From the NCBI RefSeq assembly GCF_009647605.1, contig NZ_WJIF01000005.1:184573-248572 (forward strand): a stretch of 64,000 bases of DNA, in the 5' to 3' direction. This document shows, one piece after another, positions 25,758-33,768 of the stretch. The notes under the pieces were generated by a model. That model was not told where the DNA came from. It was given only the letters and a program-made list of their open reading frames with translations, and did not search any database. Source of the stretch: Agromyces agglutinans (lineage in GTDB: Bacteria; Actinomycetota; Actinomycetes; Actinomycetales; Microbacteriaceae). Both the position numbers and the translations under genes were made by a program. How positions within the stretch are numbered: position 1 is the stretch's first letter; every line of letters starts with the position of its first letter.

Positions 25758-26774
25758 TCAACCCAAGCGGGCCGTGGAATCGCGCGCGATCAGCACGCTC
25801 GCGGGATACTCGGGCAGCGAGGCATCCGGAGTCTCGATGAGGCTGATGAGGCTGCGCGCCGCGATGTGACCGCCCTCGGTGAAGTCGATGTGCACCGTCG
25901 TGAGCGGTGGCGAGAAGTACGCCGCCTCCGGGATATCGTCGACGCCGGCAACGCTCACGTCCTCGGGCACGCGGATGCCGCGTTCTGCGAGTGCGCGCAG
26001 GGCGCCGAGCGCCATGCGGTCGTTGGCGACGAACAGCGCAGTCGCACCCTCGGCCGGGTCGAACGCCTGCGCTGCCCGGTAACCGGATGCCGCGGACCAG
26101 TCCCCGCGCCCGATGACCATCGGCTCACGGCCCAGCGCGAGCATGCGTTCGCGGTAGACCGCCTCTCGATTGGTCGCCGAGTCCCAGTGCTCGGGCCCCG
26201 CGATGAAGGCGACCCGCTCGTGCCCGAGGTCGGCGAGGTGGGACATCACGAGGCCGGCGGCGATGCTGCGCGCGGGTTCGTCGTCGTGCGCCGCCACCTG
26301 GTCTCCCGCGACGTCGAAGAAGACCGGCATCCGGAACTCGACGTGCTCGAGCGCCTCGCGCACATTGCGGGTCGGACTCGTCGCGAGGACTCCGGCGACA
26401 TCCGTGCCGTTGAGCGACTCGAGCGCGGCGCTGATCTCGGCGACGTCGCCGGTCGGATCGACGTTCACGATGTCGAGCGTGTACCCGGCGCGTTCGGCGA
26501 CCTCGTCGACCCCGCGCAGGACCTTGCTGGTACTGGACTCGAAGGTCTCGTAACCGACCACCCCGATGCGCCGCTGCCTCGCACGGGCGAGCTCTCGCGC
26601 GCCGACGTTGGGCCGGTACTTGAGTCGCGCGAGTTCCGCCTGCACCCGTTCACGCGTCTCAGGGCGGATGCTCCCCACCCCGCGCAGCACGCGCGACACG
26701 GTCTGGTGAGACACGCCGGCGGCGACCGCGACGTCGTAGATCGTCGCCGGACGGTCGGGATGCGGGCGAGTCAT
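25758..26774 (-). CDS. LacI-family transcriptional regulator
   Basis: This 338-residue repressor has the LacI HTH (TIYDVAVAAGVSHQTVSRVL, residues 10-29), a hinge with RPNVGARELARAR and an effector-binding domain with FVANDRMALGALRALAERG and VAGVDDIPEAAYFSPPLTTV. It lies upstream of the importer operon on the same strand, and a GTTACCGGTAAC site precedes its own start. It should therefore repress itself and the sugar operon. The ATG at 26774 directly begins the HTH region. Confidence 0.93.
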   Translation of the reverse strand: MTRPHPDRPATIYDVAVAAGVSHQTVSRVLRGVGSIRPETRERVQAELARLKYRPNVGARELARARQRRIGVVGYETFESSTSKVLRGVDEVAERAGYTLDIVNVDPTGDVAEISAALESLNGTDVAGVLATSPTRNVREALEHVEFRMPVFFDVAGDQVAAHDDEPARSIAAGLVMSHLADLGHERVAFIAGPEHWDSATNREAVYRERMLALGREPMVIGRGDWSAASGYRAAQAFDPAEGATALFVANDRMALGALRALAERGIRVPEDVSVAGVDDIPEAAYFSPPLTTVHIDFTEGGHIAARSLISLIETPDASLPEYPASVLIARDSTARLG

Positions 26775-26805
26775 GCAGCCATCATGGCGCATTTCCGCCC
26801 ACGGC

Positions 26806-26817
26806 GTTACCGGTAAC
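26806..26817 (-). promoter_or_regulatory. Third GTTACCGGTAAC operator (LacI autoregulation)
   Basis: The same 12-bp palindrome as at 25672 and 25693 lies 32 bases before the LacI start at 26774. This is a natural position for autoregulation. Confidence 0.75.
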
Positions 26818-26904
26818 CCAGCGCGCGCATCGGACTGCCGGACGGGCACATGCACGTCGAGTGACGCGCCGCGAACCGGCCCCGCTCCTGAATATGATGA
26901 CCGG

Positions 26905-27309
26905 ATGCCCCTCTTCGACCACCTCGGCATCAGCGTCGCCGACCTACCCCGCTCGATCACCCAGTTCGATCCGGTGATGCAGGCGCTCGGTTGCACCCGG
27001 CAGGACGCCGACGGTTCGGTGGCCTGGAGCCTGGGCGAGGAGGAGCTGATCCTCTTCCCGGCGCGCGAGGCCGATGGCGGCCCGCACCGCCACGGACGTG
27101 TCGGCTGGCAGCACCTCGCCTTCGCCGTCGACTCCCGCGCGAAGGTCGACGAGTTGCACGAGATCGCAGTCGGCGCCGGCTGGACCGCCGTACGCGAGCC
27201 GAAGCTCTATCCGCGGTTCAACGAGCGCTACTACGCCTCGTTCGTCGAGGATGACAACGGCATCCGCTTCGAGTTCATGCACAATCCGCCGCGCGAGGCG
27301 GGCGCGTAA
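26905..27309 (+). CDS. VOC (glyoxalase/bleomycin-resistance fold) protein
   Basis: This 134-residue protein has one VOC domain: FDHLGISVADLPRSI at the N-terminus (metal His6), W-Q-H-L-A-F-A-V in the middle and DDNGIRFEFMHNPP at the end (metal Glu). The fold often binds a metal and acts on small reactive molecules; no substrate can be set. TATGAT (26893-26898) ends six bases before the ATG, so the gene should have a leaderless transcript. Confidence 0.87.
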   Translation: MPLFDHLGISVADLPRSITQFDPVMQALGCTRQDADGSVAWSLGEEELILFPAREADGGPHRHGRVGWQHLAFAVDSRAKVDELHEIAVGAGWTAVREPKLYPRFNERYYASFVEDDNGIRFEFMHNPPREAGA

Positions 27310-27317
27310 GGCCCCGC

Positions 27318-27377
27318 CGTGCGACTTCCTCGCGCCGGTGCGTGGAAGAGGTCGCACGCGTGCGAGCAAGGCGCACC
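27318..27377. repeat. 60-bp palindromic repeat, copy A
   Basis: Starts CGTGCGACTTCCTCGC and ends GCGAGCAAGGCGCACC; the ends are imperfect inverted repeats of each other. Two more copies of exactly the same length lie at 58210-58269 and 59443-59502. This copy sits between two convergent genes, eight bases past the VOC stop. The whole gap 27310-27409 holds nothing else. Confidence 0.7.
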
Positions 27378-27409
27378 GGTGGGAGGGCGGTGGCCTGAGG
27401 TATCCGTCG

Positions 27410-28054
27410 CTAGATCCCGCCGACCTCGATCAGGAAGTGGATCCCGAAACCGCAGTAGGCGATCCACGACCCGGTGGTGAGGATCGTGTTGGCCAGGATC
27501 AGCTTCCACGCGCCCGTACGGTGCCGGATGGCATGTCGCTCGGCACGGACGACGGCCCGCGTGTAGATCGACGGCACGTTCACCACGATGGCGAAGGCAC
27601 CCGCGACGACGGCGAAGGCGCCGATGGTCATGAGGCCGCCGTCGATCGGGCTGCCGCTCGCATCGCCGCCCGCGAAGAGCGACAGCGCGAACGCCACGAT
27701 CAGCGCACCGAGCATCGCGACGGCGTTGACCAACGAGGCGCGCTGCCGGAACATCGTGAAGCCCATGGCATCTTCGCGATACGGGGGCTCGGTCCCAACG
27801 TCATGCGTGCCGCGTCTCGCGCTGACCTCGCGGGCGATGATCGCGACGAGCGTGTACGGGATGGCGACGTACGGTGCGATCATGCCCGCGTACATCGTCG
27901 CGAACAGCGCAGGGCTGAACCCGAAGATCGCGAACCCGAACCCGAGGATCAGCAGCGTGCCGGCGACGGCCGCGAGCGGGCGCTGGGGGCGCCTCATGGG
28001 CGGGCGGTCGGCCTGCGTCTCAGTGACGCCGGCTCCTGTCTCGTTGGACACCAT
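27410..28054 (-). CDS. Multi-pass membrane protein of unknown function
   Basis: This 214-residue protein has five probable transmembrane helices (residues about 26-48, 52-70, 105-125, 140-160, 188-208), with helix one reading LAAVAGTLLILGFGFAIFGF. The N-terminal 22 residues are hydrophilic. I do not recognise the family. It is convergent with the VOC gene and divergent from the MmcQ/YjbR gene. The ATG at 28054 is the first that precedes the hydrophobic part. Confidence 0.75.
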   Translation of the reverse strand: MVSNETGAGVTETQADRPPMRRPQRPLAAVAGTLLILGFGFAIFGFSPALFATMYAGMIAPYVAIPYTLVAIIAREVSARRGTHDVGTEPPYREDAMGFTMFRQRASLVNAVAMLGALIVAFALSLFAGGDASGSPIDGGLMTIGAFAVVAGAFAIVVNVPSIYTRAVVRAERHAIRHRTGAWKLILANTILTTGSWIAYCGFGIHFLIEVGGI

Positions 28055-28124
28055 GCCCCCATCATCCCGCGCGCGAAGTGCTCGGGTCGCCCGGCTCGTC
28101 GGTGGGCTCGCATAAGCTCCCGCC

Positions 28125-28514
28125 GTGCCCACCCTCGACGATCTCCGCCGCATCGCAACACCGCTGCCCGGCAGCGAAGAACGCGCGACCACCGGCGGAT
28201 CGGCCTGGTTCGTGCGCGGCAAGCTCTATGCGTGGGAGTGCCACCCCTGGCCGAGCATCCCCGAAGACGCGCGCGAGATCATCGCGACGGAACTCGTCGT
28301 CGGGGTGAAGGTCGCCGATCCGATCGATGCACGGGCGCTCCGCGAGATGTCGCCCGACGTCTTCCTCGGTGCGACGACGCCGTGGGGTGAGCCGAAGGTT
28401 GCGTTCCGCATGGCGCGCATCGACGCCGACCATCTCGCCGAGCTCGTGACGGAGGCGTGGCGAGTGCAGGCGCCGAGGTATCTGCGGCTCGAGTTCTTCG
28501 GCGACGAGGCGTAG
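28125..28514 (+). CDS. MmcQ/YjbR family DNA-binding-like protein
   Basis: This 129-residue protein has the YjbR/MmcQ features: L-P-G-S-E-E near residue 15, W-F-V-R-G-K-L-Y-A-W, and the C-terminal helices with HLAELVTEAWRVQAPRYL. The fold is a CyaY-like alpha/beta type; members are often called DNA-binding but their role is unclear. The start is GTG, with TAAGCT (28113-28118) ending six bases upstream, so the mRNA is probably leaderless. Confidence 0.85.
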   Translation: MPTLDDLRRIATPLPGSEERATTGGSAWFVRGKLYAWECHPWPSIPEDAREIIATELVVGVKVADPIDARALREMSPDVFLGATTPWGEPKVAFRMARIDADHLAELVTEAWRVQAPRYLRLEFFGDEA

Positions 28515-28532
28515 CGGCGACGAGGCGTAGCG
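28501..28532. repeat. 16-bp perfect tandem duplication at the yjbR stop codon
   Basis: GCGACGAGGCGTAGCG occurs twice back to back (28501-28516 and 28517-28532). The first copy holds the last codons and TAG stop of the YjbR gene; the second is non-coding. It looks like a recent slippage or repair duplication. Confidence 0.85.
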
Positions 28533-28584
28533 ACCCAATACCCGGGCAGCACGCGGACTGCGTCACGGCAGAGGTGACGCACTG

Positions 28585-28776
28585 ATGGGCTCAGCTCCCA
28601 TCGCCGCAGCCATCGAGGCCGACCTCCTCGACGAGTTCACCATCCACCAGGTCCCCATCCTGCTGGGCCACGGCGTTCGGTTCTTCGCCAGCCTCCCCGA
28701 GAGGGTGCACCTGCAGCGGATGTCGGTCGTCGAGGCGCCGGGCGTCACGCATCTCCGATACTCGATCGTCCGTTGA
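28585..28776 (+). pseudogene. C-terminal fragment of a RibD/dihydrofolate reductase-family gene
   Basis: The frame gives 63 residues starting at an ATG: IAAAIEADLLDEFTIHQVPI, then LLGHGVRFFASLP. This is the C-terminal third of the DHFR/RibD reductase family (consensus L-x-D-E-x-x-I-x-x-x-P-V-L-L-G-x-G-x-x-L-F). The NADPH- and substrate-binding N-terminal part, about 120 residues, is missing; an in-frame stop directly precedes it. No ribosome binding site is seen. It is most likely a decaying relic. Confidence 0.75.
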
Positions 28777-28818
28777 TCGGAGGTCGAGCCCGCTCGGGGC
28801 CCGCCGACCGTCACCGCC

Positions 28819-29580
28819 TCACTGGACCTGATCGGTCGGCCGCACGAGGATCTCGTTGACCGAGACGTGCTCCGGCTGGCTGAGGGCGTAGACGATCGCT
28901 TCGGCGATGTCCTCGGGGCGCAGGGTGCGCATCGATGCGGCGATGTCGGCCGCGGCCGCCTGCATCATCGGGTCGGTGATGTGGCTCGTGAGTTCCGTGT
29001 CGACGAAGCCCGGCTGGATCACGATCACGCGAACGCCCCGTCGGGTGACCTCCTGGCGCAGCGACTCCGAGAAGGCACTGATGCCGAACTTCGTGGCCGC
29101 GTAGACCCCGCTGCCGAGTGAGGCCGAACGAGCAGCGGTCGACGACACCTGCACGACCGCACCCTTCGTCGCCAGGAGGTGCGGCAACGAGGCGTGCACG
29201 GCGTACATCGATCCGAGCAGATTCGTGTCGATCATGCGCTGCCACTCGCGGACGTCGGCGCCGAGGATCAGACCGCTCTGCATCAGGCCGGCGTTGTTGA
29301 CGAGTGCGTCGAGCCGACCGAAGCGTCCGACGGTCTCCCCGACGGCCCGCTGTACGGATTCAGCGTCGGTGACATCGAGTTGGAGCGGCAGGACTTCGCC
29401 GTGCGCGCTCGCAACGAGGTTCTCGAGCCGGTCGACGCGACGAGCGCCGATCGCGACCCGCGCGCCGGCGGCCGACAGCGCCAGCGCGACCTCTCGGCCG
29501 ATGCCCGAGGACGCCCCGGTCACGAGGATCGCCTTCCCCTCGAGTGAACGGCGGGTCGCGGCGGCTTCGGTGGTCTTCAT
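28819..29580 (-). CDS. Short-chain dehydrogenase/reductase
   Basis: This 253-residue classical SDR has TGASSGIG (residues 21-28), NNAG (near 94), catalytic Ser in VSSTAARSAS and V-Y-A-A-T-K (Tyr/Lys). The R-R after the second strand (GARRVDRL) suggests NADP(H). The ATG is preceded by GAAAGGAACCTCC. It follows two NmrA-like genes on the same strand by 72 bases and is probably part of the operon driven by the sigma-type promoter at 31262-31287. Confidence 0.92.
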   Translation of the reverse strand: MKTTEAAATRRSLEGKAILVTGASSGIGREVALALSAAGARVAIGARRVDRLENLVASAHGEVLPLQLDVTDAESVQRAVGETVGRFGRLDALVNNAGLMQSGLILGADVREWQRMIDTNLLGSMYAVHASLPHLLATKGAVVQVSSTAARSASLGSGVYAATKFGISAFSESLRQEVTRRGVRVIVIQPGFVDTELTSHITDPMMQAAAADIAASMRTLRPEDIAEAIVYALSQPEHVSVNEILVRPTDQVQ

Positions 29581-29652
29581 GGAGGTTCCTTTCAGCGGGC
29601 GTTCGGCCCATGGCGTATCGGAGTGCGCGGGCCTGGCCGTCGTTGCGTGGAG

Positions 29653-30438
29653 CTACGCGAACCGGCCCTCGAGCTCGACGTTCGGCCTTCCTCCGTCGGC
29701 GACCCAGTCCTCGTATCGGGTTTCGGCGATCGTGGCATCGGGTCCGGGCAACAGTTCGCGCTCGTCGAGGTCGGTACCGAAGTACCGTGCGAGCGGATCG
29801 ACTCGGACCTCACGCAGGTCGTTGCGGTCGCGCAGCCGCCGCCGCACGAGTTCCTCGAGTCGGAACTGCTCGGGCCCCGCGAACTCGACGACCCGGTTCA
29901 CCGGTGCGCCGACCGCGACCGCCGCGACCGCCGCGGCGACATCCGAGGCGGCCATCGGCTGGAACAGCGCCCGGGAGAGGCGCACGACGTTCCGATTCGT
30001 GCCGGCATCCACGATGTTCGCGATGAACTCGAAGAACTGGGTCGCGTGCACGATCGAGTACGGTCGACCCGATTGACGGATGAGCCGCTCCTGCGCCGCC
30101 TTCGCGGCGAAGTAGCCTCCCTCGGTGCGAGCGAGCCGGTCGGTGCCCACGACCGAGAGCGCCACGTGGTGAGGCACTCCCGCCGCGGCGCCGTAGGTGA
30201 GCAGGTTCAGCGTCGAGCCGTAGAAGAACTCGTTCGCGGCTGCCTCGTCGACGTAGTCGGAGTTCGAGACGTCGATGAGCGCCTCCGCGCCGGCGAGGGC
30301 CTCCGCGAGACCCTCGCCGGTGTAGGAGTTGACGCCGGTCGCACGCGAGGCGGCGACGACGGCGTGGCCGTCGGCCACGAGCCGCGCGACGAGTCGCGTG
30401 CCGATGAGGCCGGTGCCGCCGATGACCGCGATGCGCAT
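29653..30438 (-). CDS. NmrA-like NAD(P)-binding protein
   Basis: This 261-residue atypical SDR has the N-terminal IAVIGGTGLIGTRLVARL (residues 3-20) and the NmrA/NAD-dependent epimerase-like pattern, including YSIVHATQFFEFIANI (near residues 135-150). It is a close relative of the gene upstream; both share the blocks N-Y/T-I/T-G-E-G-L, V-D-V-S-N-S and H-H-V-A-L-S-(V/I)-V-G. The pair looks like a tandem duplication. Its gap to that gene is six bases, so they are co-transcribed. The substrate is unknown. Confidence 0.88.
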   Translation of the reverse strand: MRIAVIGGTGLIGTRLVARLVADGHAVVAASRATGVNSYTGEGLAEALAGAEALIDVSNSDYVDEAAANEFFYGSTLNLLTYGAAAGVPHHVALSVVGTDRLARTEGGYFAAKAAQERLIRQSGRPYSIVHATQFFEFIANIVDAGTNRNVVRLSRALFQPMAASDVAAAVAAVAVGAPVNRVVEFAGPEQFRLEELVRRRLRDRNDLREVRVDPLARYFGTDLDERELLPGPDATIAETRYEDWVADGGRPNVELEGRFA

Positions 30439-30444
30439 GGCGGC

Positions 30445-31206
30445 CTACTTCACCGGCGCCGGCTGCGCGGCGAGCCAGTCGGCGAACGTCGTCGTCGACA
30501 GCTGCGCGTCGGCGCTCTTCGGCACGAGCTCGGTACCGGTCAGCTTCGTGCCGAAGTACGGCGCGTCGGGGTCGCCGATCACGGTGCGCGGGTCCCCCTT
30601 CGAGGCGAGGCCCATGCGCACGAACTCGTCCTGGCCGAAGCGCTCGGGCCCGCCGATCTCGAGGGTGCCGTTGATCGGATCGCCGGCGGCGACCCGGGCG
30701 ACCGCGGCCGAGACATCCGCAGCGGCAATCGGCTGCATGAGGCCGGTGCTGAGCCGTGCGACGCCGTCGACGGTCGCCTCGTCGGCGATGCGTCCGGCGA
30801 ACTCGAAGAACTGCGTCGCCCGCACGATCGAGTAGGGAATGCCCGAGTCCTCGATGAGCTTCTCCTGGGCGACCTTGGCGCGGAGGTACCCACTGCTCGG
30901 CAGGAGTTCGGCGCCGACGATCGAGAGGGCGACGTGGTGGGTCACGCCCGCGGCACGCTCACCCTCGAGCAGGTTGGTCGTGGACGTGGTGAAGAACGCG
31001 AGCACGTCGGCGTCGGCGAATGACGGCGAGTTCGAGACGTCCACCACCACGCTTGCACCGGCGAGCACCTCCGGCAGGCCCTCGCCGGTGATCGTGTTCA
31101 CGCCCGAGTTCGGCGACGCGGCGACGGCCTCGTGGCCGTGCTCGGTCAGGTGCTCGACGACCTTGGATCCGATGAGGCCGGTGCCTCCGATGACGACGAT
31201 CTTCAT
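30445..31206 (-). CDS. NmrA-like NAD(P)-binding protein (paralogue)
   Basis: This 253-residue protein starts KIVVIGGTGLIGSKVVEHL and ends its fold with a segment holding SIVRATQFFEFAGRIADEA. It is the tandem paralogue of the preceding entry and leads the operon. NmrA-like/NAD-dependent epimerase-family proteins of this type recur beside ECF41 sigma factors. A GTCACA-N16-GGTC promoter ends 55 bases before the ATG at 31206, in line with sigma control. Confidence 0.9.
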   Translation of the reverse strand: MKIVVIGGTGLIGSKVVEHLTEHGHEAVAASPNSGVNTITGEGLPEVLAGASVVVDVSNSPSFADADVLAFFTTSTTNLLEGERAAGVTHHVALSIVGAELLPSSGYLRAKVAQEKLIEDSGIPYSIVRATQFFEFAGRIADEATVDGVARLSTGLMQPIAAADVSAAVARVAAGDPINGTLEIGGPERFGQDEFVRMGLASKGDPRTVIGDPDAPYFGTKLTGTELVPKSADAQLSTTTFADWLAAQPAPVK

Positions 31207-31261
31207 GACTTCACTGCCTTCCGTCGGGGCTGCGGCGATTCCGCTGCCGTCATGAAGCCCT

Positions 31262-31287
31262 GACCGGGCGCCCATCCGATCTGTGAC
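31262..31287 (-). promoter_or_regulatory. ECF41-type promoter of the NmrA-SDR operon
   Basis: On the reverse strand GTCACA (31287-31282), 16 bases and GGTC (31265-31262), 55 bases before the start at 31206. One of six identical patterns between 31.2 and 35.4 kb. Confidence 0.8.
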
Positions 31288-31304
31288 GAGGTTTCGTGAA
31301 CTCG

Positions 31305-31670
31305 TCAATCGATGTCGGGTCGGCGCCGATTCCAGCCGGCGAGCTTGAGTGACGAGGTGCAGAGCCACAGCCGAACGATCGCCGTCGTGCCGTCGATGCC
31401 GAGCACGGCGACGACCTCGCCGTTGCGTCGCCGAAGCGAGAGGCCCGGCTGCCCGTTGACGTGCACCGTGGAGAACGAGGCATCCGGATGCTGCCGCTTG
31501 AGGTCATCGAAGGCGTGGATGATGCGGGCGCGACCACTCAGCTCTCCGCCGGCGTCATCTCCGGAGTCGGCGACCATGCGCGCGTCGCGGTGCAGGATGC
31601 TCGCCAGCGTCAGCTCGTCGCCGTGGTTCAGTGCGGCGCGCAGGCGAGCGGGCAGATCATACGGCGGCAC
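31305..31670 (-). CDS. NTF2/SnoaL-like protein co-translated with SigJ
   Basis: This 121-residue protein resembles a free-standing SnoaL/NTF2-like domain: LRAALNHGDELTLASILHRD, then RARIIHAFDDLKRQHPDASF and a strand with V-N-G-Q-P-G-L. This pattern is like the C-terminal domain of SigJ-type sigma factors. Its start overlaps the end of the sigma gene by 14 bases, so it is translationally coupled. It may modulate the sigma factor or be a small-ligand sensor; that is an inference. Confidence 0.7.
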   Translation of the reverse strand: MPPYDLPARLRAALNHGDELTLASILHRDARMVADSGDDAGGELSGRARIIHAFDDLKRQHPDASFSTVHVNGQPGLSLRRRNGEVVAVLGIDGTTAIVRLWLCTSSLKLAGWNRRRPDID

Positions 31671-32538
31671 GGAGGCTCACAGCGCCGAGCTTGTCGGGAT
31701 TCATCATCCAGAGCACCTGCTCGATGCCCCCGGCGCCTGCGACCACGGTCAGGACCGTAAGGGTCGTGCCGCCCTTCGAGAGCAGCACCGACGCCTGGCC
31801 ATTCGTCTCGGACTCGGTGATGTCGACGCCTTCCCAGAAATGCGTGTGGAAGGCGCGAACGAACTTCGCGACACGTTCCCGGCCGACCACCGGGAACTTC
31901 GAAGCCCGCACGACCCCGCCGCCGTCGGAGTAGGAGATGACGTCCTCGGAAAGGAGGTGCTCCAGCTCGTCGAGGTCGCCGGTCTTCGCAGCCTCGAGGA
32001 ATGCGCTGAGCAGCCGCCGCTGCTCGGACCGCGGCACATCACGCCGGCGTTCGCCGGTGAGGTGCTTCCGGGCCCGCGAGACGAGTTGCCGGGCCGCCGT
32101 CTCCGAGACCTGCACGATCTCGCAGATCTGCTCGTACGGGTAGGCGAAGGCCTCGCGCAGCACGTAGGCGGCCCGTTCCGTTGGCGTGAGGCGCTCGAGC
32201 ATCACGAGGACGGCGAATCCGAGCGCCTCCGCCCGCTCGGCGCCGAGGGTCGGGTCTTCGCTGGTGTCGACCGGCTCGGGCAGCCACGGCCCGATGTAGG
32301 TCTCGCGCTTCGCCCGCGCCGACTGGAGCGCGTTGATGGCGAGCCGGGTCGTCGCAGTTGCCAGGAAGGCCGGAGGGTCCTGCACCGCCGAGCGGTCGGT
32401 GCCCTGCCAGCGCACCCACGCGTCCTGGACGACGTCCTCGGCCTCGGTCGCGCTGCCGAGCATCCGATAGGCGATGCCGAAGAGCCTTCCACGCACGGCT
32501 TGGAAGGCGGCGAGCGCGTCGTCGAGGTTCGCGTCCAT
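31657..32538 (-). CDS. sigJ: ECF41-family (SigJ-like) RNA polymerase sigma factor
   Basis: This 293-residue ECF sigma factor has region 2 (RGRLFGIAYRMLGSATEAED, then VVQDAWVRWQ, residues 15-46), region 4 (TPTERAAYVLREAFAYPYEQ and VSETAARQLVSRARKHL) and a C-terminal SnoaL-like domain of about 120 residues. The two motifs known for ECF41 are present: DGGG in YSDGGGVVRASKF and NPDKL in WMMNPDKLGAV near the end. In this family the fused domain controls sigma activity, and no separate anti-sigma factor is needed. A GTCACA-N16-GGTC site upstream suggests autoregulation. Confidence 0.93.
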   Translation of the reverse strand: MDANLDDALAAFQAVRGRLFGIAYRMLGSATEAEDVVQDAWVRWQGTDRSAVQDPPAFLATATTRLAINALQSARAKRETYIGPWLPEPVDTSEDPTLGAERAEALGFAVLVMLERLTPTERAAYVLREAFAYPYEQICEIVQVSETAARQLVSRARKHLTGERRRDVPRSEQRRLLSAFLEAAKTGDLDELEHLLSEDVISYSDGGGVVRASKFPVVGRERVAKFVRAFHTHFWEGVDITESETNGQASVLLSKGGTTLTVLTVVAGAGGIEQVLWMMNPDKLGAVSLRAAV

Positions 32539-32589
32539 GTTCTGATCCTGCCCGTCGGTCGAGAAGCGTCGGCTGTCCGTGCCAACTCT

Positions 32590-32615
32590 GACCGGATCGG
32601 GCGCCGGGTTGTGAC
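32590..32615 (-). promoter_or_regulatory. ECF41-type promoter of sigJ
   Basis: GTCACA (32615-32610), 16 bases and GGTC (32593-32590) on the reverse strand, 51 bases before the sigJ start. It shares extra bases with the hydrolase promoter at 33507-33532 (CCCGAT before the -10 and AGAGTTGG/GGAGTTGG after it). Confidence 0.82.
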
Positions 32616-32714
32616 GACATCCGGAAGATCCCATCGAGAAGCTCCGGTGGACCCCGAGACCGTGCGTGCGCGGCACGGGCCATCCGCCCGCGCACGCCGC
32701 CTCGGGCCTGCGGA

Positions 32715-33452
32715 CTAGGCGGCCGCTCGGTTCTCGGTCACCCCGCGGATCGCGTCGAGGATCGTGGCAGCGACCGCTTCGGGCTGCGAGACGCTGATCG
32801 CGTGCGAGGCTCCGGCGATCTCGGTCGTTCCGCGCGAACCCGCGCGTTCCGCGCCCGCGCGATGCACCGCCACGGGGATGTTGCGGTCGTCGCTGCCGAA
32901 GACGTGCCACGACGGGCGGTCCTTCCAGCCCGGAACCGCCGCCTGCACGGCGTCCTTCAGGGCCGCCTCGGTCACCGGGCGCTGGGTGGCGCCCATCAGG
33001 CCGGCGACCTGCACGGGCACATCGGCCGCGAACTGGTCGCGGAACAGTGGGCGCCGGATCACGAGTTCCACACCGCCGGTCGAGATCGGGTGCGCGTCGA
33101 GCGCGTCGCCGAGCGTGGAGCCCGGCTCGCTCGCCGAGAGCGAGAATGCGCTGTCGCCGGGCTCGGGCACGAAGGCGCCGGCGTAGACGAGGCCGACCAC
33201 CTGGTCGTTGCCCGCGGAGGCCTCGCTGATCACGAGGCCGCCGTACGAGTGGCCGACGAGCACGACCGGCCCGTCGACGGAGGCGATGACGTCGCGCACG
33301 TACGCGGCGTCGCCGGCCAGGCTGCGCAGCGGATTGGCGACCGCCACGGAGGTGATGCCCTCGGCGTAGAGGGCCGCGATGACGCCGTTCCAGCTGGCGG
33401 ACTCGGCGAATGCGCCGTGCACGAACACGACGGTCGGCTTCTGCTCTGACAT
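32715..33452 (-). CDS. Alpha/beta hydrolase
   Basis: This 245-residue alpha/beta-hydrolase has VVFVHGAFAESASWNGVIAAL at the N-terminus (oxyanion hole), GHSYGG (Ser near residue 71) and a late ASHAISVSQPEAV with the catalytic His. The acid is probably in FGSDDRNIP. It is of the small esterase/chloroperoxidase-like kind common with ECF41 sigma factors. The ATG at 33452 follows AAGGGGAACAGTC. A GTCACA-N16-GGTC site is 55 bases upstream. It shares a strand with sigJ but has its own promoter; the 176-base gap after it holds only the sigJ promoter. Confidence 0.9.
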   Translation of the reverse strand: MSEQKPTVVFVHGAFAESASWNGVIAALYAEGITSVAVANPLRSLAGDAAYVRDVIASVDGPVVLVGHSYGGLVISEASAGNDQVVGLVYAGAFVPEPGDSAFSLSASEPGSTLGDALDAHPISTGGVELVIRRPLFRDQFAADVPVQVAGLMGATQRPVTEAALKDAVQAAVPGWKDRPSWHVFGSDDRNIPVAVHRAGAERAGSRGTTEIAGASHAISVSQPEAVAATILDAIRGVTENRAAA

Positions 33453-33506
33453 GACTGTTCCCCTTCTCGAATCACCTCCACCCGATGCGGACGCGATACC
33501 AACTCC

Positions 33507-33532
33507 GACCGATCGGGCGGCGCGCTTGTGAC
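33507..33532 (-). promoter_or_regulatory. ECF41-type promoter of the alpha/beta hydrolase
   Basis: GTCACA (33532-33527), 16 bases and GGTC (33510-33507), with the start codon 55 bases further on. The forward promoter at 33590-33615 lies back to back with it. Confidence 0.82.
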
Positions 33533-33589
33533 TCCCGCAGCAAAGCGCCGAATCGAGCTCGCGGTCTGTCCGTGCGAGTTCGGGCATCC

Positions 33590-33615
33590 GTCACAACTGC
33601 GGGGTCGGGCCGGTC
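33590..33615 (+). promoter_or_regulatory. ECF41-type promoter facing the acetyltransferase gene
   Basis: GTCACA (33590-33595), 16 bases and GGTC (33612-33615), on the forward strand. The next start is the GNAT gene at 33769, giving a leader of about 150 bases. No other gene is seen in the 33453-33768 gap. Confidence 0.7.
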
Positions 33616-33768
33616 AACGCTCGTGACAGGCCCGGCCGAGTCATGAGGGAAGAGCGGGAGCACCGGGTTTCAGGCGGCCTCCTCGAGGTATGCGCCAAGC
33701 AGAGCATGGCTGGTCCCACCCGCCGCCGAGGTCCTGTCGACATCCGCAATCGAACCCAGGAGGACGTG

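Noticed and set aside
28585..28776. Small intact reductase gene
   Set aside because: Only the C-terminal third of the family is present, directly after an in-frame stop and without a ribosome binding site, so it is listed as a pseudogene.
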